Shown in pieces: positions 50,922-59,835 of a stretch of DNA of 64,000 nt; within the stretch, counting starts at the first letter, position 1; each line of letters begins with the position of its first letter. The notes beneath the pieces are model-generated. The model was not told the origin of the DNA. It ran no database searches and saw only the letters and a list, made by a program, of their open reading frames with translations. The stretch is from positions 61,214 through 125,213 of the forward strand of contig CANQSR010000003.1 of the NCBI GenBank assembly GCA_947626575.1, given 5' to 3'. A program made the translations under genes and the position numbers. The stretch comes from an uncultured Clostridia bacterium. GTDB taxonomy: Bacteria > Bacillota > Clostridia > Christensenellales > Borkfalkiaceae.

Positions 50922-50955
50922 CTGACACCTCCGTCCGCCATTATAGCACAAAATC

Positions 50956-51014
50956 AGAGATATATCTCTCATATTTTGCAAAATTGTTTGGTAAACTTTA
51001 AGAGATATATCTCC
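50956..51014. promoter_or_regulatory. Two identical palindromic operators before the XRE gene
   Basis: GAGATATATCTC occurs at 50957-50968 and 51002-51013, 45 bases apart centre to centre, flanking the presumed promoter (TTGTTTG at 50984). The second copy lies next to the ribosome site. Probably bound by the adjacent XRE protein. Confidence 0.8.
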
Positions 51015-51026
51015 AAGGTGTTCTCG

Positions 51027-51272
51027 ATGAAGTTAGAGGAAGCGATCACAAAGCGGATATACGATCTGTGCGAGCGGAGGAATATCTCGCCAAACAAGCT
51101 GGCGGGCATGGCGGGTTTGCCTTCCTCGACGCTCAGGTGTATCTTTTACGGGCGCAGTAAAAATCCGGGGACGCGGACGCTGTTGGATATTTGCCAGGCG
51201 TTGGATATCACGCTGTATGACTTCTTCGACGACCCCCTGTTCCGTTCTCCCGATTTGGAGGGCAGTTACTGA
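51027..51272 (+). CDS. XRE-family regulator
   Basis: 81 residues from ATG 51027 (AAGG site). Helix-turn-helix RIYDLCERRNISPNKLAGMAGLPSSTLRCIFYG (by family pattern), then NPGTRTLLDICQALDITLYDFFDDPLF, typical of Clostridial XRE proteins. Paired GAGATATATCTC palindromes just upstream suggest autoregulation. Next gene is a SecB-like chaperone with its own promoter. Confidence 0.9.
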   Translation: MKLEEAITKRIYDLCERRNISPNKLAGMAGLPSSTLRCIFYGRSKNPGTRTLLDICQALDITLYDFFDDPLFRSPDLEGSY

Positions 51273-51367
51273 AAACCTGCGTATGCCTCCCGCAGACATC
51301 TGCGGGAGGCATACGTAAAAAAAGGCCGTAAAATTTTTCCTGCGGGAAAGAAATCTTTGCGACCCCG

Positions 51368-51396
51368 TTGACAATCCTCCGCATTTGTGGTAAAAT
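51368..51396 (+). promoter_or_regulatory. Promoter of the SecB-like gene
   Basis: -35 TTGACA (51368-51373), 17-base spacer, -10 TAAAAT (51391-51396); AGAGG before the ATG at 51428. Confidence 0.85.
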
Positions 51397-51427
51397 AGTT
51401 GAGGAAAATCCATTCAGAGGTAGAAAA

Positions 51428-51871
51428 ATGATCGATTATGTTTTGAGAGGCATCCGTGCGGATGAACTCACGTTCAAGGCCAACCCCATCAATATCAAAC
51501 CCGATATGAAGTTCGATATGAGTCCCCGTTTTGCCCGCACCATCCAGACGGCAAAGGAGAACCCGAAGATCAACATCGTCATCCTCGAATGCCGTATCGA
51601 AACGAGCGAGCAGACGCCCCGTCCCTTCGACGTCGTCGTGCGGCTCCGCGGCGTGTTCGAGGTCAACAACATGAACGACGCCGAGGACAGGCGTATCTTC
51701 GCGCTCAACGCCACCGAGACCCTGTATCCCTACGTGCGCGCGGCCGTCTCCAATCTGACCTGTGCGGCGCTGCTCAACCCCATCATGTTGCCCGTGATTT
51801 CGGGTGCGACGCTCTTCCCCGAAGACAGAAACGCCGAGGCGTTTGAAAACGCGCCCAAGGATGTGAACTGA
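51428..51871 (+). CDS. SecB-like protein-export chaperone
   Basis: 147 residues from ATG 51428. RIFALNATETLYPYVRAAVSNLTCAALLNPIMLPVISG corresponds to the SecB helix and lid region (LFPY.R..IS......G..P..L.P.NF in classical SecB). Classical SecB keeps preproteins unfolded for SecA; SecB-like forms also occur in toxin-antitoxin-chaperone systems. Here there is no toxin beside it, and it has its own strong promoter and terminator, favouring a general chaperone role. Confidence 0.75.
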   Translation: MIDYVLRGIRADELTFKANPINIKPDMKFDMSPRFARTIQTAKENPKINIVILECRIETSEQTPRPFDVVVRLRGVFEVNNMNDAEDRRIFALNATETLYPYVRAAVSNLTCAALLNPIMLPVISGATLFPEDRNAEAFENAPKDVN

Positions 51872-51886
51872 ACCGCGTAAAACGAA

Positions 51887-51913
51887 AATCCCGCCGCCCG
51901 GCGGGATTTTTTC
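51887..51913 (+). terminator. Terminator of the SecB-like gene
   Basis: Nine-base-pair stem AATCCCGCC/GGCGGGATT with GCCC loop and continuing T run. Confidence 0.93.
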
Positions 51914-52360
51914 ATTGCGGATGAGAACTTGGCGCCCCCTACCCTACCCTCCCCCCATTTCTTCGAAACAGGGGGAGGCGGCTTTGCCTCCCCCCTTATA
52001 CATGAGGGGGGAGGATGTCCGCTCTGCGGACAGGTAGGGGGTGAAACCCTTTCGGCCTCATTCCGAACGAAGCGAAGCGGAGTGAGTGAATTCGAATTGG
52101 TTCCATGAAGCCATTTCGCTCAGGATACACTCCCCGCTCACTGCGTTCGGGGTCGGTATGAGGTGAAAACCCTTTCGGCCTCATTTCATTCGGCCACTTT
52201 CCCTTTCAGGGACAGCAAGGGTAGGGCTTCTCCCCATCGGGGGGAAGCTGTCACCGAAGGTGACTGATGAGGGGCGTTATTAAAATGCCACCCCCTCAGT
52301 CTCGGCCTGCGGCCTCGCCGGCTCCCCCTCAAGGGGGCGCCAAGGCCTCGCCCAAAGTTA
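51914..52360. repeat. Intergenic stretch with C- and B-type repeats
   Basis: C-type GC-rich hairpins at about 51985-52045 (CCTCCCCCC...GAGGGGGGAGG and GTCCGCTCTGCGGAC) and 52225-52265; inverted partial repeat B at 52166-52197. An inverted TCCGAACGAAGCGAAGCGGA-like segment sits near 52061. No gene supported. Confidence 0.65.
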
Positions 52361-53854
52361 TCAATATAAGATCTGGGCGTCGTCGGGAAGGGTCAAAACG
52401 GGGTTGTTGTCCCCGCGGATGGTATATTGTTCCTCATGATACGTGCGGTGCGGGATCATATATACCCGCCGCCCGCGCCACGCCCCCTCCGCTTCGGACG
52501 TGAGATAATGCCTCTTCAAAATGGCTTCCATCACCCCGCGGTTGAGTTCCAAAATGACGGCGCGGTATCCCCCCGCAAAACATTCGGCGATCTCCGCCCT
52601 CAGCCGCATCGCCATGAAAAGTTCGGAATAGACGTACCCCTGCCGCGTGCAATGCGGACACGGTTTGAGCATCACCGTCCCCACTTCGTTGGCCGTGCGC
52701 TTGCGCGTGAACAGCGTCACGCAAAGCTCGTTCATGGGCAGGACCCTGCACTTGGCGCGGTCCTCCGAGAGCGCCTTCGCGAGCGCATCTTCCACCGCCT
52801 GCCTGTGTTCCTCTTCGGCCATGTCGATGAAGTCCACGGCCACGATCCCCCCGATGTTGCGCAGACGCACCTGATGCGCGATCTCCTTCGCTGCAAGCAG
52901 GTTGGTCTCGTACACGGTACTCTCCAAATCGCTCTCGCCCGTGAATTTTGCCGTGTTCACGTCGATGACCGTCATGGCCTCCGTGCGGTCGATGACGAGT
53001 TCCCCGCCGCCTTCGAGTTCCACGCGCGGGTCGGTGAGGGTATAGATCTGCTCCGCGAGGCCGTACTCCGTCAGCATGGTCCGCATCCCCTTGTGCAGGA
53101 TGACGTTCTTCTCGGAGAAATCGCTGCGCATCCGCACGAGCCGCAGGACCTTCTCATAGAGATCGGCGTCGCCCACGTAAATTTTCCCCACGCCGCCCAG
53201 CGAATCGCGCATCACCTTGAAGGGCAACTCGTATTCACGGTACACCGCCGTGCCGGCGGGCGCGGACGCGGCCTGTTCCACGGTCGCGCGGTAGACGCGC
53301 CTGAGATACTCGGATTCCGTCTTTAAGTGGCGGCGGGTGGCGGCGGAAGCCGCCGTGCGCACGATGAACCCCTCCCCCTCCGTGCGCAATTTTTCCGCCT
53401 CGGCCAAGAGATTTTCCCGCATCTGCACATCGGTGATCTTGCGCGAGATGCCCAAAAAATCCGTCTTGGGGAGATAGATGAGATTTTTCCCGACGAAGGA
53501 GAGGTCGCAGGTGACTTTCGCCCCCTTGTTGCCCCGCGGGAGCTTCACGAGCTGCACGAGGACTTCATCCCCCTCTTTCAGGGAGAGGCTGCTCTGCGCT
53601 TGCAGACGCCCGTCGTAAGTGGAAAAGACGGCCGCTCCCTCGTCGAGCGGAAGATAGCAGTTCTTTTCCAGCCCGCACGCGATGAACGCCGCCTGCATGC
53701 CCGTGACGATGTTCGCCACGCGCCCTTTATAGATATTGCCGATGGCGAGCGCGGGAAGTTCGCGCTCTGCCCCCACTTCGACGACCTTGCCGTCCTCGGC
53801 ATACGCCACGATCTGCATGCCGCAAAAGCGGTCGAAAAACCATTCTTTCTTCAT
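52361..53854 (-). CDS. rng: Ribonuclease G/E family protein
   Basis: 497 residues from ATG 53854; homologues begin with a similar IDRFCGMQIVAYAEDGK motif, and upstream frame residues look non-homologous. S1 RNA-binding segment (about 38-125: LAIGNIYKGRVANIVTGMQAAFI), RNase H-like domain, catalytic DxD in VIDRTEAMTVIDVNTAKFTG and VAVDFIDMAEEEHRQ, and a zinc-link CPHCTRQG near residue 405. Cuts single-stranded RNA in rRNA maturation and mRNA decay. It follows spoIVFB with a 105-base gap, an order seen in other Clostridia. Ribosome site is weak. Confidence 0.95.
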   Translation of the reverse strand: MKKEWFFDRFCGMQIVAYAEDGKVVEVGAERELPALAIGNIYKGRVANIVTGMQAAFIACGLEKNCYLPLDEGAAVFSTYDGRLQAQSSLSLKEGDEVLVQLVKLPRGNKGAKVTCDLSFVGKNLIYLPKTDFLGISRKITDVQMRENLLAEAEKLRTEGEGFIVRTAASAATRRHLKTESEYLRRVYRATVEQAASAPAGTAVYREYELPFKVMRDSLGGVGKIYVGDADLYEKVLRLVRMRSDFSEKNVILHKGMRTMLTEYGLAEQIYTLTDPRVELEGGGELVIDRTEAMTVIDVNTAKFTGESDLESTVYETNLLAAKEIAHQVRLRNIGGIVAVDFIDMAEEEHRQAVEDALAKALSEDRAKCRVLPMNELCVTLFTRKRTANEVGTVMLKPCPHCTRQGYVYSELFMAMRLRAEIAECFAGGYRAVILELNRGVMEAILKRHYLTSEAEGAWRGRRVYMIPHRTYHEEQYTIRGDNNPVLTLPDDAQILY

Positions 53855-53959
53855 TCGGAGACGCCACAAAAGACCCCGCTTGCGGGGATTTTTCTCTATT
53901 GTATCACAAAATTTACCGTCTTGCAAGAGTTTTCCGGAGAAAACAGTTTCCCGCGCGCC

Positions 53960-54787
53960 TCAGGGGAGAAGCGACGAGAGCGGGGCGTCGTAACCGCCCG
54001 TCCCCAACGCTTTGAGGAACTCCTCCTCGGAGATCTCCCCCATGAACTCCCCGCCCTCGAACACGAGCAGGGTGAGATACCTGTCCTCGCGGAGGAAGCG
54101 GAGCGCATCGCAAGCCTTCATGCGGCCGTCCACGGCCATCCTGCGCTCCTCCACGCCCGCGTTAAACCGCTTGGGGGAAAAGGTGATGCGGCCGTAACTC
54201 CCGCCGCCGAACGCCCCCGCCGCAAGCAGGGCCGCAAAGATGAGCGCGGAGAAATTGGGAACGGAAAAACAGCTCCACACGAAGTAGCCCAAAATGGCTG
54301 CGGAGACCGCAAACGTCACTACCATGCCCGCGATGCGGGCTTTCTTTTCGCCCAAAGGGCGCAACAGCAGCCGCAGGATGCGGCCCCCGTCGAGCGGGTA
54401 GGCGGGGAGCAGATTGACGAAGAAGAGCGAGAAGGAGACCGTCGCCGCAAGTTCGGTGTAGGGGTAGGTCTCCGGGTACATCCACCACAGCGCGACGAAA
54501 AAGATCCCCGTCAGAAGGTTGCAGAGCGGCCCCGCGGCGAGAACGGCGAATTCTGCCCTTCTCCCGATGCCCGTAAGGTCGCCGCCGATGACCGCGCCGT
54601 ACGGCATCAATACCACCCTGTCGAGCGTATAGCCGTAGCGGCGCGCAACGAAGGCGTGCGCGCATTCGTGTTCGATCGCGGCAAGCACGGCCGCGAGGAA
54701 GAGAATGAGCGTTCCCGTGAGGGCAGAGAGCGCGCCCACCGCCAAAAAGAGCGGGTGGACGCGCAGTTTTTCCTTGATCAGCTCCAA
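53960..54787 (-). CDS. spoIVFB: SpoIVFB-like site-2 metalloprotease (M50)
   Basis: 275 residues with four to six membrane helices. Zinc motif HECAH (40-44) inside the membrane and the third ligand Asp in NLLPAYPLDGGRIL (about 130). A C-terminal CBS-like segment (MKACDALRFLREDRYLTLLVFEGGEFMGEIS) is present. In sporulating Firmicutes SpoIVFB cleaves pro-sigma-K in the mother cell. It overlaps the upstream SpoIVFA-like gene by 10 bases. Its presence argues that the host can or could sporulate. Confidence 0.88.
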   Translation of the reverse strand: MELIKEKLRVHPLFLAVGALSALTGTLILFLAAVLAAIEHECAHAFVARRYGYTLDRVVLMPYGAVIGGDLTGIGRRAEFAVLAAGPLCNLLTGIFFVALWWMYPETYPYTELAATVSFSLFFVNLLPAYPLDGGRILRLLLRPLGEKKARIAGMVVTFAVSAAILGYFVWSCFSVPNFSALIFAALLAAGAFGGGSYGRITFSPKRFNAGVEERRMAVDGRMKACDALRFLREDRYLTLLVFEGGEFMGEISEEEFLKALGTGGYDAPLSSLLP

Positions 54788-55488
54788 GCGAGCGTGCCGT
54801 CCGAGACGGTGTAGCAGTTCAAAATGCTGTCGTTCTCATAGAACATCACGCGCACCTCGCCCTCGCCGTCAGAATAGGCGACGGGGATATTCGCGCGCAC
54901 CATGTCCCCCTCCGCGGCATAGACGTCGTCGAGGCCGCTGATGATGGTTGAGAAGGAATCGGAGTGGCGGATGCGGATGGAGTACCCCGTTTCGGCGTTG
55001 CCGCTCACGGATTCGAGCGTACCCGCGGCGGGAGAATACACGGAGCAATTTGCCGTGAAGGACATCACGCCCATTTCCGAGACGGCGATCTCGGCGTCCA
55101 CGCTGTCGTTGACGACGGGCGAGAGCACGAAATCGGCATACGTGCGGGTATCGGCGGCCGAAGTCTCCCCCTTGAAGAGGCCGCGCACGAAGGTATTGAT
55201 GGCGCTCGACTCCATGAAGAGATTGGTGAGGAAGATGGCGACGAGCAATGCGCAGACGGCGATAAATTCGCCGAACAGAATGCGCTTCGCCGGGGTGGAG
55301 CGGGGCTTTACCTGCCGTTCGATGGGCGTGGATTCGGCGTATGCGGGATCGCCCTCCATGCGGCCGTTGACCTCGTCGATGAGGCGGTCGGAAAGGTCGC
55401 CCTTCTTTTTCTTGCGTTCTTTGCGGTTGACGGTCACCGTCTCAACGGGGATCTCCAACATTTCGGCGTAACTGAGTTCATCGTTCAT
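54778..55488 (-). CDS. spoIVFA: SpoIVFA-like membrane protein with degenerate LytM/M23 domain
   Basis: 236 residues. Charged cytoplasmic N-terminus (1-70), one membrane helix (about 72-94), then a periplasmic/forespore-facing domain with the M23 fold outline (CSVYSPAAGTLESV..GYSIRIRHSDSFSTIISGLDDVYAAEGDMVRA) but lacking the zinc-binding histidine set. SpoIVFA holds and inhibits SpoIVFB until the forespore signal. Partner gene overlaps directly downstream. Confidence 0.8.
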   Translation of the reverse strand: MNDELSYAEMLEIPVETVTVNRKERKKKKGDLSDRLIDEVNGRMEGDPAYAESTPIERQVKPRSTPAKRILFGEFIAVCALLVAIFLTNLFMESSAINTFVRGLFKGETSAADTRTYADFVLSPVVNDSVDAEIAVSEMGVMSFTANCSVYSPAAGTLESVSGNAETGYSIRIRHSDSFSTIISGLDDVYAAEGDMVRANIPVAYSDGEGEVRVMFYENDSILNCYTVSDGTLAWS

Positions 55489-55796
55489 ATGTCACCTCGA
55501 AGATTCTTTTGTCCGAAGAGGCCCTTTCCCCCTTCGGCACTGATACTTTATGCGCAACCTCTCCCGCTTAGAAGAAAAATTCCCTGTCGAATTCACGATT
55601 TTCGGCACGAACGGAATACAATAATGGTTCTTTTCATCTTTTACGGCCCTAAGGCCGCCCGCCGCGGTACCCGCACACGCCAACAGAGGACGCACATGTA
55701 AACGGCGGCCGCCGTAAGCAACCGCGGCGGCCGCCCCGAAAAACGTTGTTTTCTTTCAAAACATGACATTATTTTGCTCGATTTATTGTTACATTC

Positions 55797-55825
55797 TTGA
55801 CGTTCACCGATTTTTTGAGTATAAT
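55797..55825 (+). promoter_or_regulatory. Promoter of the CE2-like esterase gene
   Basis: -35 TTGACG (55797-55802), 17-base spacer, -10 TATAAT (55820-55825). Confidence 0.85.
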
Positions 55826-55853
55826 GAAGTCACCATATGATAAGGAGAACCCT

Positions 55854-57197
55854 ATGAAACTTTTGAAACAGCTTGCGGCCGTCGGGCTGGGAGCCTTTGT
55901 TGCGCTGTCCCTCGCCGCCTGCGGCAGGCCGCTCGACGACGCCGTTTACACCGTCTCGCTCGGAAGTTCTTCCCTTTCGCTCCTCGCGGGCGACGCCTCT
56001 CTCGGCAGCGCAAAGCTGGCCGCGGAAGTGCTTCGCGACGGGGAGAGTTCGGACATGGTAGCCACCTTTACCGTCTCCGACCCCTCCATCGCCGAAGTCG
56101 ACGCCGAGGGGAACGTCACGGCCAAGAAGTATGGCAAGACGACCGTGACGGCCGCCTACGGCGAGGCTTCCGCCACGGCGGATATCGCCGTCTATGAGAC
56201 GGCAACGGCGGAGAGCGTGAACAGTTTCTCGGAGGAGTATATCAATCTCTTCGGCCGTACATACGAAACGGACGGGGCCGTCCACTTCGATAATCCCGCC
56301 ACGGGATTCGAGGTGAGCTTCACGGGCGAAAGCCTCACGGCCGACGTCACCGTCGAAGGCGCGCTTCCGGGGACTTATGAAAACGACGTGTATGTCTGCA
56401 TCTATGTGGACGGCCAAACCAAATCCAACCGCGTGCGCATAGGGACGGACGGGACCGTCACCCTTGCGGAGGGACTCGGCGAGGGCATCCATACCGTGCG
56501 CGTCATCAAGTCCTCCGAGGTGAGCTGCGGGGCATACGTCCTGCACTCGCTGGATGCGCCGCAATTTTTGCGCGCGCAGGAGAAATCCGATCTGAAAATC
56601 GAATTTATCGGCGACTCCATCACCGCGGGCTATGGAGACCTCGCGCAGGGCGGGGACAGGACCACGGAGAACTCCGATGCGTGCAGCGCGTACGCCTACC
56701 TCACCGCGCAGACGCTCGGCGCGGACTTCTCCGTGGTGGCGTACAGCGGCATCAGCGTGAAGGCCTATATGTGGGATGCGACCGTCAACATGGTCGATAT
56801 GCACACCTATTACTCCCTGCGCAACAAGACGCCCTATCCCTACGATGCGGATACCGATATCGTCGTCCTCAACCTCGGCACCAACGACGCGAGCTATATC
56901 GATAAGGACCCTTCATACGGGTCCCAATTCCGTACGGATTACGGGGAATTCGTTGCGCACCTGCGTGACATCTATCCCAAGGCGCATATCCTGTGCATTT
57001 ACGGCATGATGGGCAAGAACAGCACCGTCAACAGGGGCATCAAGAACGCCGTCGAAGCCCTTGGGGATGAGAAGATCGTCTACCTCGATAACTATAAGAA
57101 AAATGACGGCGGCGCGAAGGGACATCCCGCGAAGTTTGCGCACACGCAATACGCCAAACAGCTCTCCGAATACATCCTGACCCTGCTCGACGGCTGA
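55854..57197 (+). CDS. Secreted CE2-type SGNH esterase lipoprotein with BIG2 domain
   Basis: 447 residues from ATG 55854 (AAGGAG six bases upstream; upstream frame lies in the promoter). Lipobox LAAC (Cys about residue 22). Residues 30-120 form a BIG2-type Ig domain (FTVSDPSIAEVDAEGNVTAKKYGKTTV in outline), 140-240 a CE2 N-terminal jelly roll, and 250-447 the SGNH hydrolase with Ser in EFIGDSITAGYG, block III NLGTNDASY and the Asp/His end motif KGHPAKFAHTQYAKQ. CE2 enzymes remove acetyl groups from plant polysaccharides. Stands alone with its own promoter, divergent from spoIVFA. Confidence 0.9.
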   Translation: MKLLKQLAAVGLGAFVALSLAACGRPLDDAVYTVSLGSSSLSLLAGDASLGSAKLAAEVLRDGESSDMVATFTVSDPSIAEVDAEGNVTAKKYGKTTVTAAYGEASATADIAVYETATAESVNSFSEEYINLFGRTYETDGAVHFDNPATGFEVSFTGESLTADVTVEGALPGTYENDVYVCIYVDGQTKSNRVRIGTDGTVTLAEGLGEGIHTVRVIKSSEVSCGAYVLHSLDAPQFLRAQEKSDLKIEFIGDSITAGYGDLAQGGDRTTENSDACSAYAYLTAQTLGADFSVVAYSGISVKAYMWDATVNMVDMHTYYSLRNKTPYPYDADTDIVVLNLGTNDASYIDKDPSYGSQFRTDYGEFVAHLRDIYPKAHILCIYGMMGKNSTVNRGIKNAVEALGDEKIVYLDNYKKNDGGAKGHPAKFAHTQYAKQLSEYILTLLDG

Positions 57198-57679
57198 GCG
57201 TCCCCCTCCCAAGGGCCGTTGGCCCCCTTGCTGTCCCTATTAGGGAAAGTGGCCGAATGAAATGAGGCCGAAAGGGTTTCAAAACCCCTCTGTCACTCGC
57301 AAGCTCGTGACATCTCCCCTATAAGGGGCGCCAAGGGCGTAAGGCCTACCCCTTTGGGGGGGAGGCTCCGCCCGCAGGGCGGTGGTGGGGGGCCTCATTC
57401 CGCCCGCGCGAAGTTTCTATTGTAGTCTAAGCGCATCACGAGCCACAGGCGAAGTAGGCCCTGTAAGGGCCGAGTGAATCTTTAACGGATTGATTTCATA
57501 ATACTTATTCGCTCAGGATACACTCCCCGCTCACTGCGTTCGGGGTCGGTATGAGGGATGAAACCTCCCCCCCCCATCTGTCACTCGCTTCGCTCGTGCC
57601 ACCCTCCCCCCGTTGGGGGTAGGGCTACCCCCACCTGTCCGCAAAGCGGCCCGCCGAGGCCTATTTACTATTCCAACCC
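57198..57679. repeat. Intergenic stretch with B, A and C repeats
   Basis: Repeat B at 57249-57330, C-type hairpin at about 57350-57395, repeat A at 57395-57456, inverted segment shared with 52.1 kb (ACACTCCCCGCTCACTGCGT, 57522-57541), and another C-type hairpin at 57567-57620. No gene supported. Confidence 0.7.
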
Positions 57680-57707
57680 AAAAAACCACCCTGTGGGGTG
57701 GTTTTTT
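57680..57707. terminator. Bidirectional terminator after the cysteine desulfurase gene
   Basis: Perfect stem AAAAAACCACCC/GGGTGGTTTTTT with TGTG loop; T-rich arms on both strands. Confidence 0.9.
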
Positions 57708-57753
57708 CATGCGGCGCGGTTGCGCCATATCACTGTATCACCGTATCATCATA

Positions 57754-58848
57754 TCACTGTTCCAAACAGCCGATCACCGTATCGGCGGCAAAGAGGACCT
57801 CTTCCTCCGTCGTCTCGCGGCCGAAGGAAAAGCGTACGCCGCGCCCCGCTTCCACAGGCGTCCTGCCCATGGCGATGAGTACGTGCGAAGGCTTCGCATC
57901 GTGCGCGGAACAGGCCGCCCCGCCCGACGCCGCAACGCCTTTGAGGTCGAGAAGATTGAGCAAATGCTCCCCGCCGCGCGCAAACGTGAGGTGCGAGATG
58001 TTGGGCGCGCGGTTTTCGCCGTCGGCGCGCACCCCCTCCCTCAACGCAGACAAAATGCGCCGCTCGAAGATCTCTTTCAGGCGTCCCGTGTGCGCGCAAA
58101 ATTCTTCCCGCTCTGCAGCCGCAAGTTCGAGCGCCTTCGCAAATCCCACGGCGCCGGCGACGTCCGTCGTCCCGCCGCGCAGGCCGCGCTCCTGCCCGCC
58201 GCCCGCAATGAGCGGACGGAGCGGCACGCCCTTTTTCACGGCAAGCGCGCCCACGCCCTTCGGCCCGCCCAATTTGTGCGCCGAGAGCGAAACGCCGTCT
58301 GCCTTGCGCAGGATGCGCGCGATATCCTGCGTGCAGGCCGCCTGTACGCAGTCGGAAAAAAAGTACGCGCCGTGCGCGTGCGCAAAGTCCGCAAGCGCAT
58401 CAACGGGCTGGATACAGCCCGTCTCGTTGTTGACCGCCATGACCGCCACAAGACCCACATCCTCGGACATGGTATGCCCGAAACAGGTCGTTTGCACTGT
58501 TCCGTCTGCATCCACCGATGCAACCGCGCCCCCCTCTTCCCGCAGGGGGAGAGCGGAAAGGACGGCGGCGTGTTCGATGGGAGAGACGAGCGCGCACCCC
58601 CTTCCCATCCCGCGGATCGCCCAATTATCCGCTTCGGTGCCGCCCGAAGTAAAGTAGACTTCCGCGGGCCTTACGCCGAGGACGGCGGCGATGCGGTCGC
58701 GCGCATCGGTGACGGCCGCCGCCGCGCGGCGGCCGAAGCCGTGCAGAGAATCGGGGTTGCCGAAATTTTCTTTGAGGACGGGCAACATCGCTTCGAGGAC
58801 TTCCGCCCTGAGCGGCGACGTCGCCGCATAGTCGAGATAAACGTTCAT
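57754..58848 (-). CDS. Cysteine desulfurase (NifS/IscS-like)
   Basis: 364 residues. PLP enzyme of class V: YLDYAATSPLR at the start, GGTEADNWAI, PLP-lysine in SLSAHKLGGPKGVGAL and catalytic cysteine in GGAACSAHDAKPSHVL. Transfers sulfur from cysteine to carrier proteins for iron-sulfur clusters or tRNA thiolation. No IscU or ThiI gene adjoins, so the partner is unknown. Somewhat shorter than standard IscS (about 385-400), typical of Clostridial forms. The start has weak AAGGGC spacing. Confidence 0.95.
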   Translation of the reverse strand: MNVYLDYAATSPLRAEVLEAMLPVLKENFGNPDSLHGFGRRAAAAVTDARDRIAAVLGVRPAEVYFTSGGTEADNWAIRGMGRGCALVSPIEHAAVLSALPLREEGGAVASVDADGTVQTTCFGHTMSEDVGLVAVMAVNNETGCIQPVDALADFAHAHGAYFFSDCVQAACTQDIARILRKADGVSLSAHKLGGPKGVGALAVKKGVPLRPLIAGGGQERGLRGGTTDVAGAVGFAKALELAAAEREEFCAHTGRLKEIFERRILSALREGVRADGENRAPNISHLTFARGGEHLLNLLDLKGVAASGGAACSAHDAKPSHVLIAMGRTPVEAGRGVRFSFGRETTEEEVLFAADTVIGCLEQ

Positions 58849-58881
58849 GGATGCCCTTTGTACCCCGCAGGGTTTTTAAGA

Positions 58882-58903
58882 AAAGCGCCCCCGCGGGCGC
58901 TTT
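58882..58903 (-). terminator. Terminator of the APH-type kinase gene
   Basis: Nine-base-pair stem AAAGCGCCC/GGGCGCTTT, three- to four-base loop, with T-rich sequence after it on the minus strand. Confidence 0.85.
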
Positions 58904-58915
58904 CTTTATTGCCAA

Positions 58916-59656
58916 TTATTGCCAATCGACGACGTTGACCCACTTTGCGAGAAATTCCTGCTCTTCGGGTTTCTTCTTCACCGATTGCGACGCGGCGACG
59001 ATGGGCAGGATGCGCTGGACGTATTGCAATGCGGTGTCCGTTTTGAGGCAGAAGAGTTTGAGATATTTCTCCGCGAGTTCATCGCGGCCCTGCAACTTCA
59101 TGATGAGATAGGTGCGGGCGGCGTCGGCAGACCCGTTGCCCTGCGTCGCGTGGGACCAATCGATGATGTACGGCGTGCCGTCCTTCGTGATGATGACGTT
59201 GCTCGGCTGGAAATCGCCGTGGCACAGCTTTTTGTGGCGGGGGAGGCTATCGAGGCGGACATGCAGATCGTAACGCACGGTCGCCGGGAAGGAACTCGCC
59301 GAGATCTTCGCGTGCATCTTATCGCGGAGATGGCCGAGCAGAGGCACCTTTTCCCTGCTCATGCGGATCTGCAAGTCCACGAAAAATTCGAGGTATTCAT
59401 CCGTCTTTTCGGGGTGCTTCTGCATGAGCGATTCGAGCGTTTCGCCCTCGATAAATTCCCAGATGAGCGACCATTCCCCGCCGATCACGGAGACCCCCAA
59501 CACCTTGGGGACGTTGAGCGAAGTCTCCTCGACGCGCGCCTGGTTGAGCGCCTCATTGAGGATCCCCGCCTTGGAATAGCTTGCGTCGAACGATTTGATG
59601 AGGCGGTTCCCGTCGCGATACAGCTTTTTCCCCGCGCTCGTGTGGATGAGTTCCAT
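58916..59656 (-). CDS. APH-family phosphotransferase
   Basis: 246 residues from ATG 59656 (AGGAGG nine bases upstream; the longer frame to 59722 lacks a site). Kinase-like catalytic loop KLCHGDFQPSNVIITKDG and metal motif YIIDWSHATQGN match aminoglycoside/choline kinase (APH) enzymes; EFIEGETLESLMQKH is the hinge. These phosphorylate small alcohols or antibiotics; the substrate cannot be told from sequence, and resistance should not be assumed. Independently transcribed. Confidence 0.88.
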   Translation of the reverse strand: MELIHTSAGKKLYRDGNRLIKSFDASYSKAGILNEALNQARVEETSLNVPKVLGVSVIGGEWSLIWEFIEGETLESLMQKHPEKTDEYLEFFVDLQIRMSREKVPLLGHLRDKMHAKISASSFPATVRYDLHVRLDSLPRHKKLCHGDFQPSNVIITKDGTPYIIDWSHATQGNGSADAARTYLIMKLQGRDELAEKYLKLFCLKTDTALQYVQRILPIVAASQSVKKKPEEQEFLAKWVNVVDWQ

Positions 59657-59803
59657 AATTTCCCTCCTATCTCTGCGGGCTTGCCCCCCGCTGAGCTTAT
59701 TATACGCCAAATTTTTTCGCAAAACAAGACCCTTGGAGAAATTTATCGGCGGATTTCGCGGATTTTTTACGCACGCTTCCGCAAGATGCCGCCGTGCGGG
59801 CGG

Positions 59804-59830
59804 AAAAAGCCCCCGCGCTAATGCGGGGGC
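59804..59830 (-). terminator. Terminator of the two-TM protein gene
   Basis: Eight-base-pair stem GCCCCCGC/GCGGGGGC, six-base loop, then five T on the minus strand. Confidence 0.9.
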
Positions 59831-59835
59831 AAGCG

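Noticed and set aside
51428..51871. Toxin-antitoxin-chaperone system.
   Set aside because: No toxin gene is adjacent and the SecB-like gene has an independent promoter; kept only as a question in the findings.
58916..59656. Antibiotic-resistance gene.
   Set aside because: The APH fold is shared by many housekeeping small-molecule kinases; nothing in sequence or context points to an aminoglycoside substrate.
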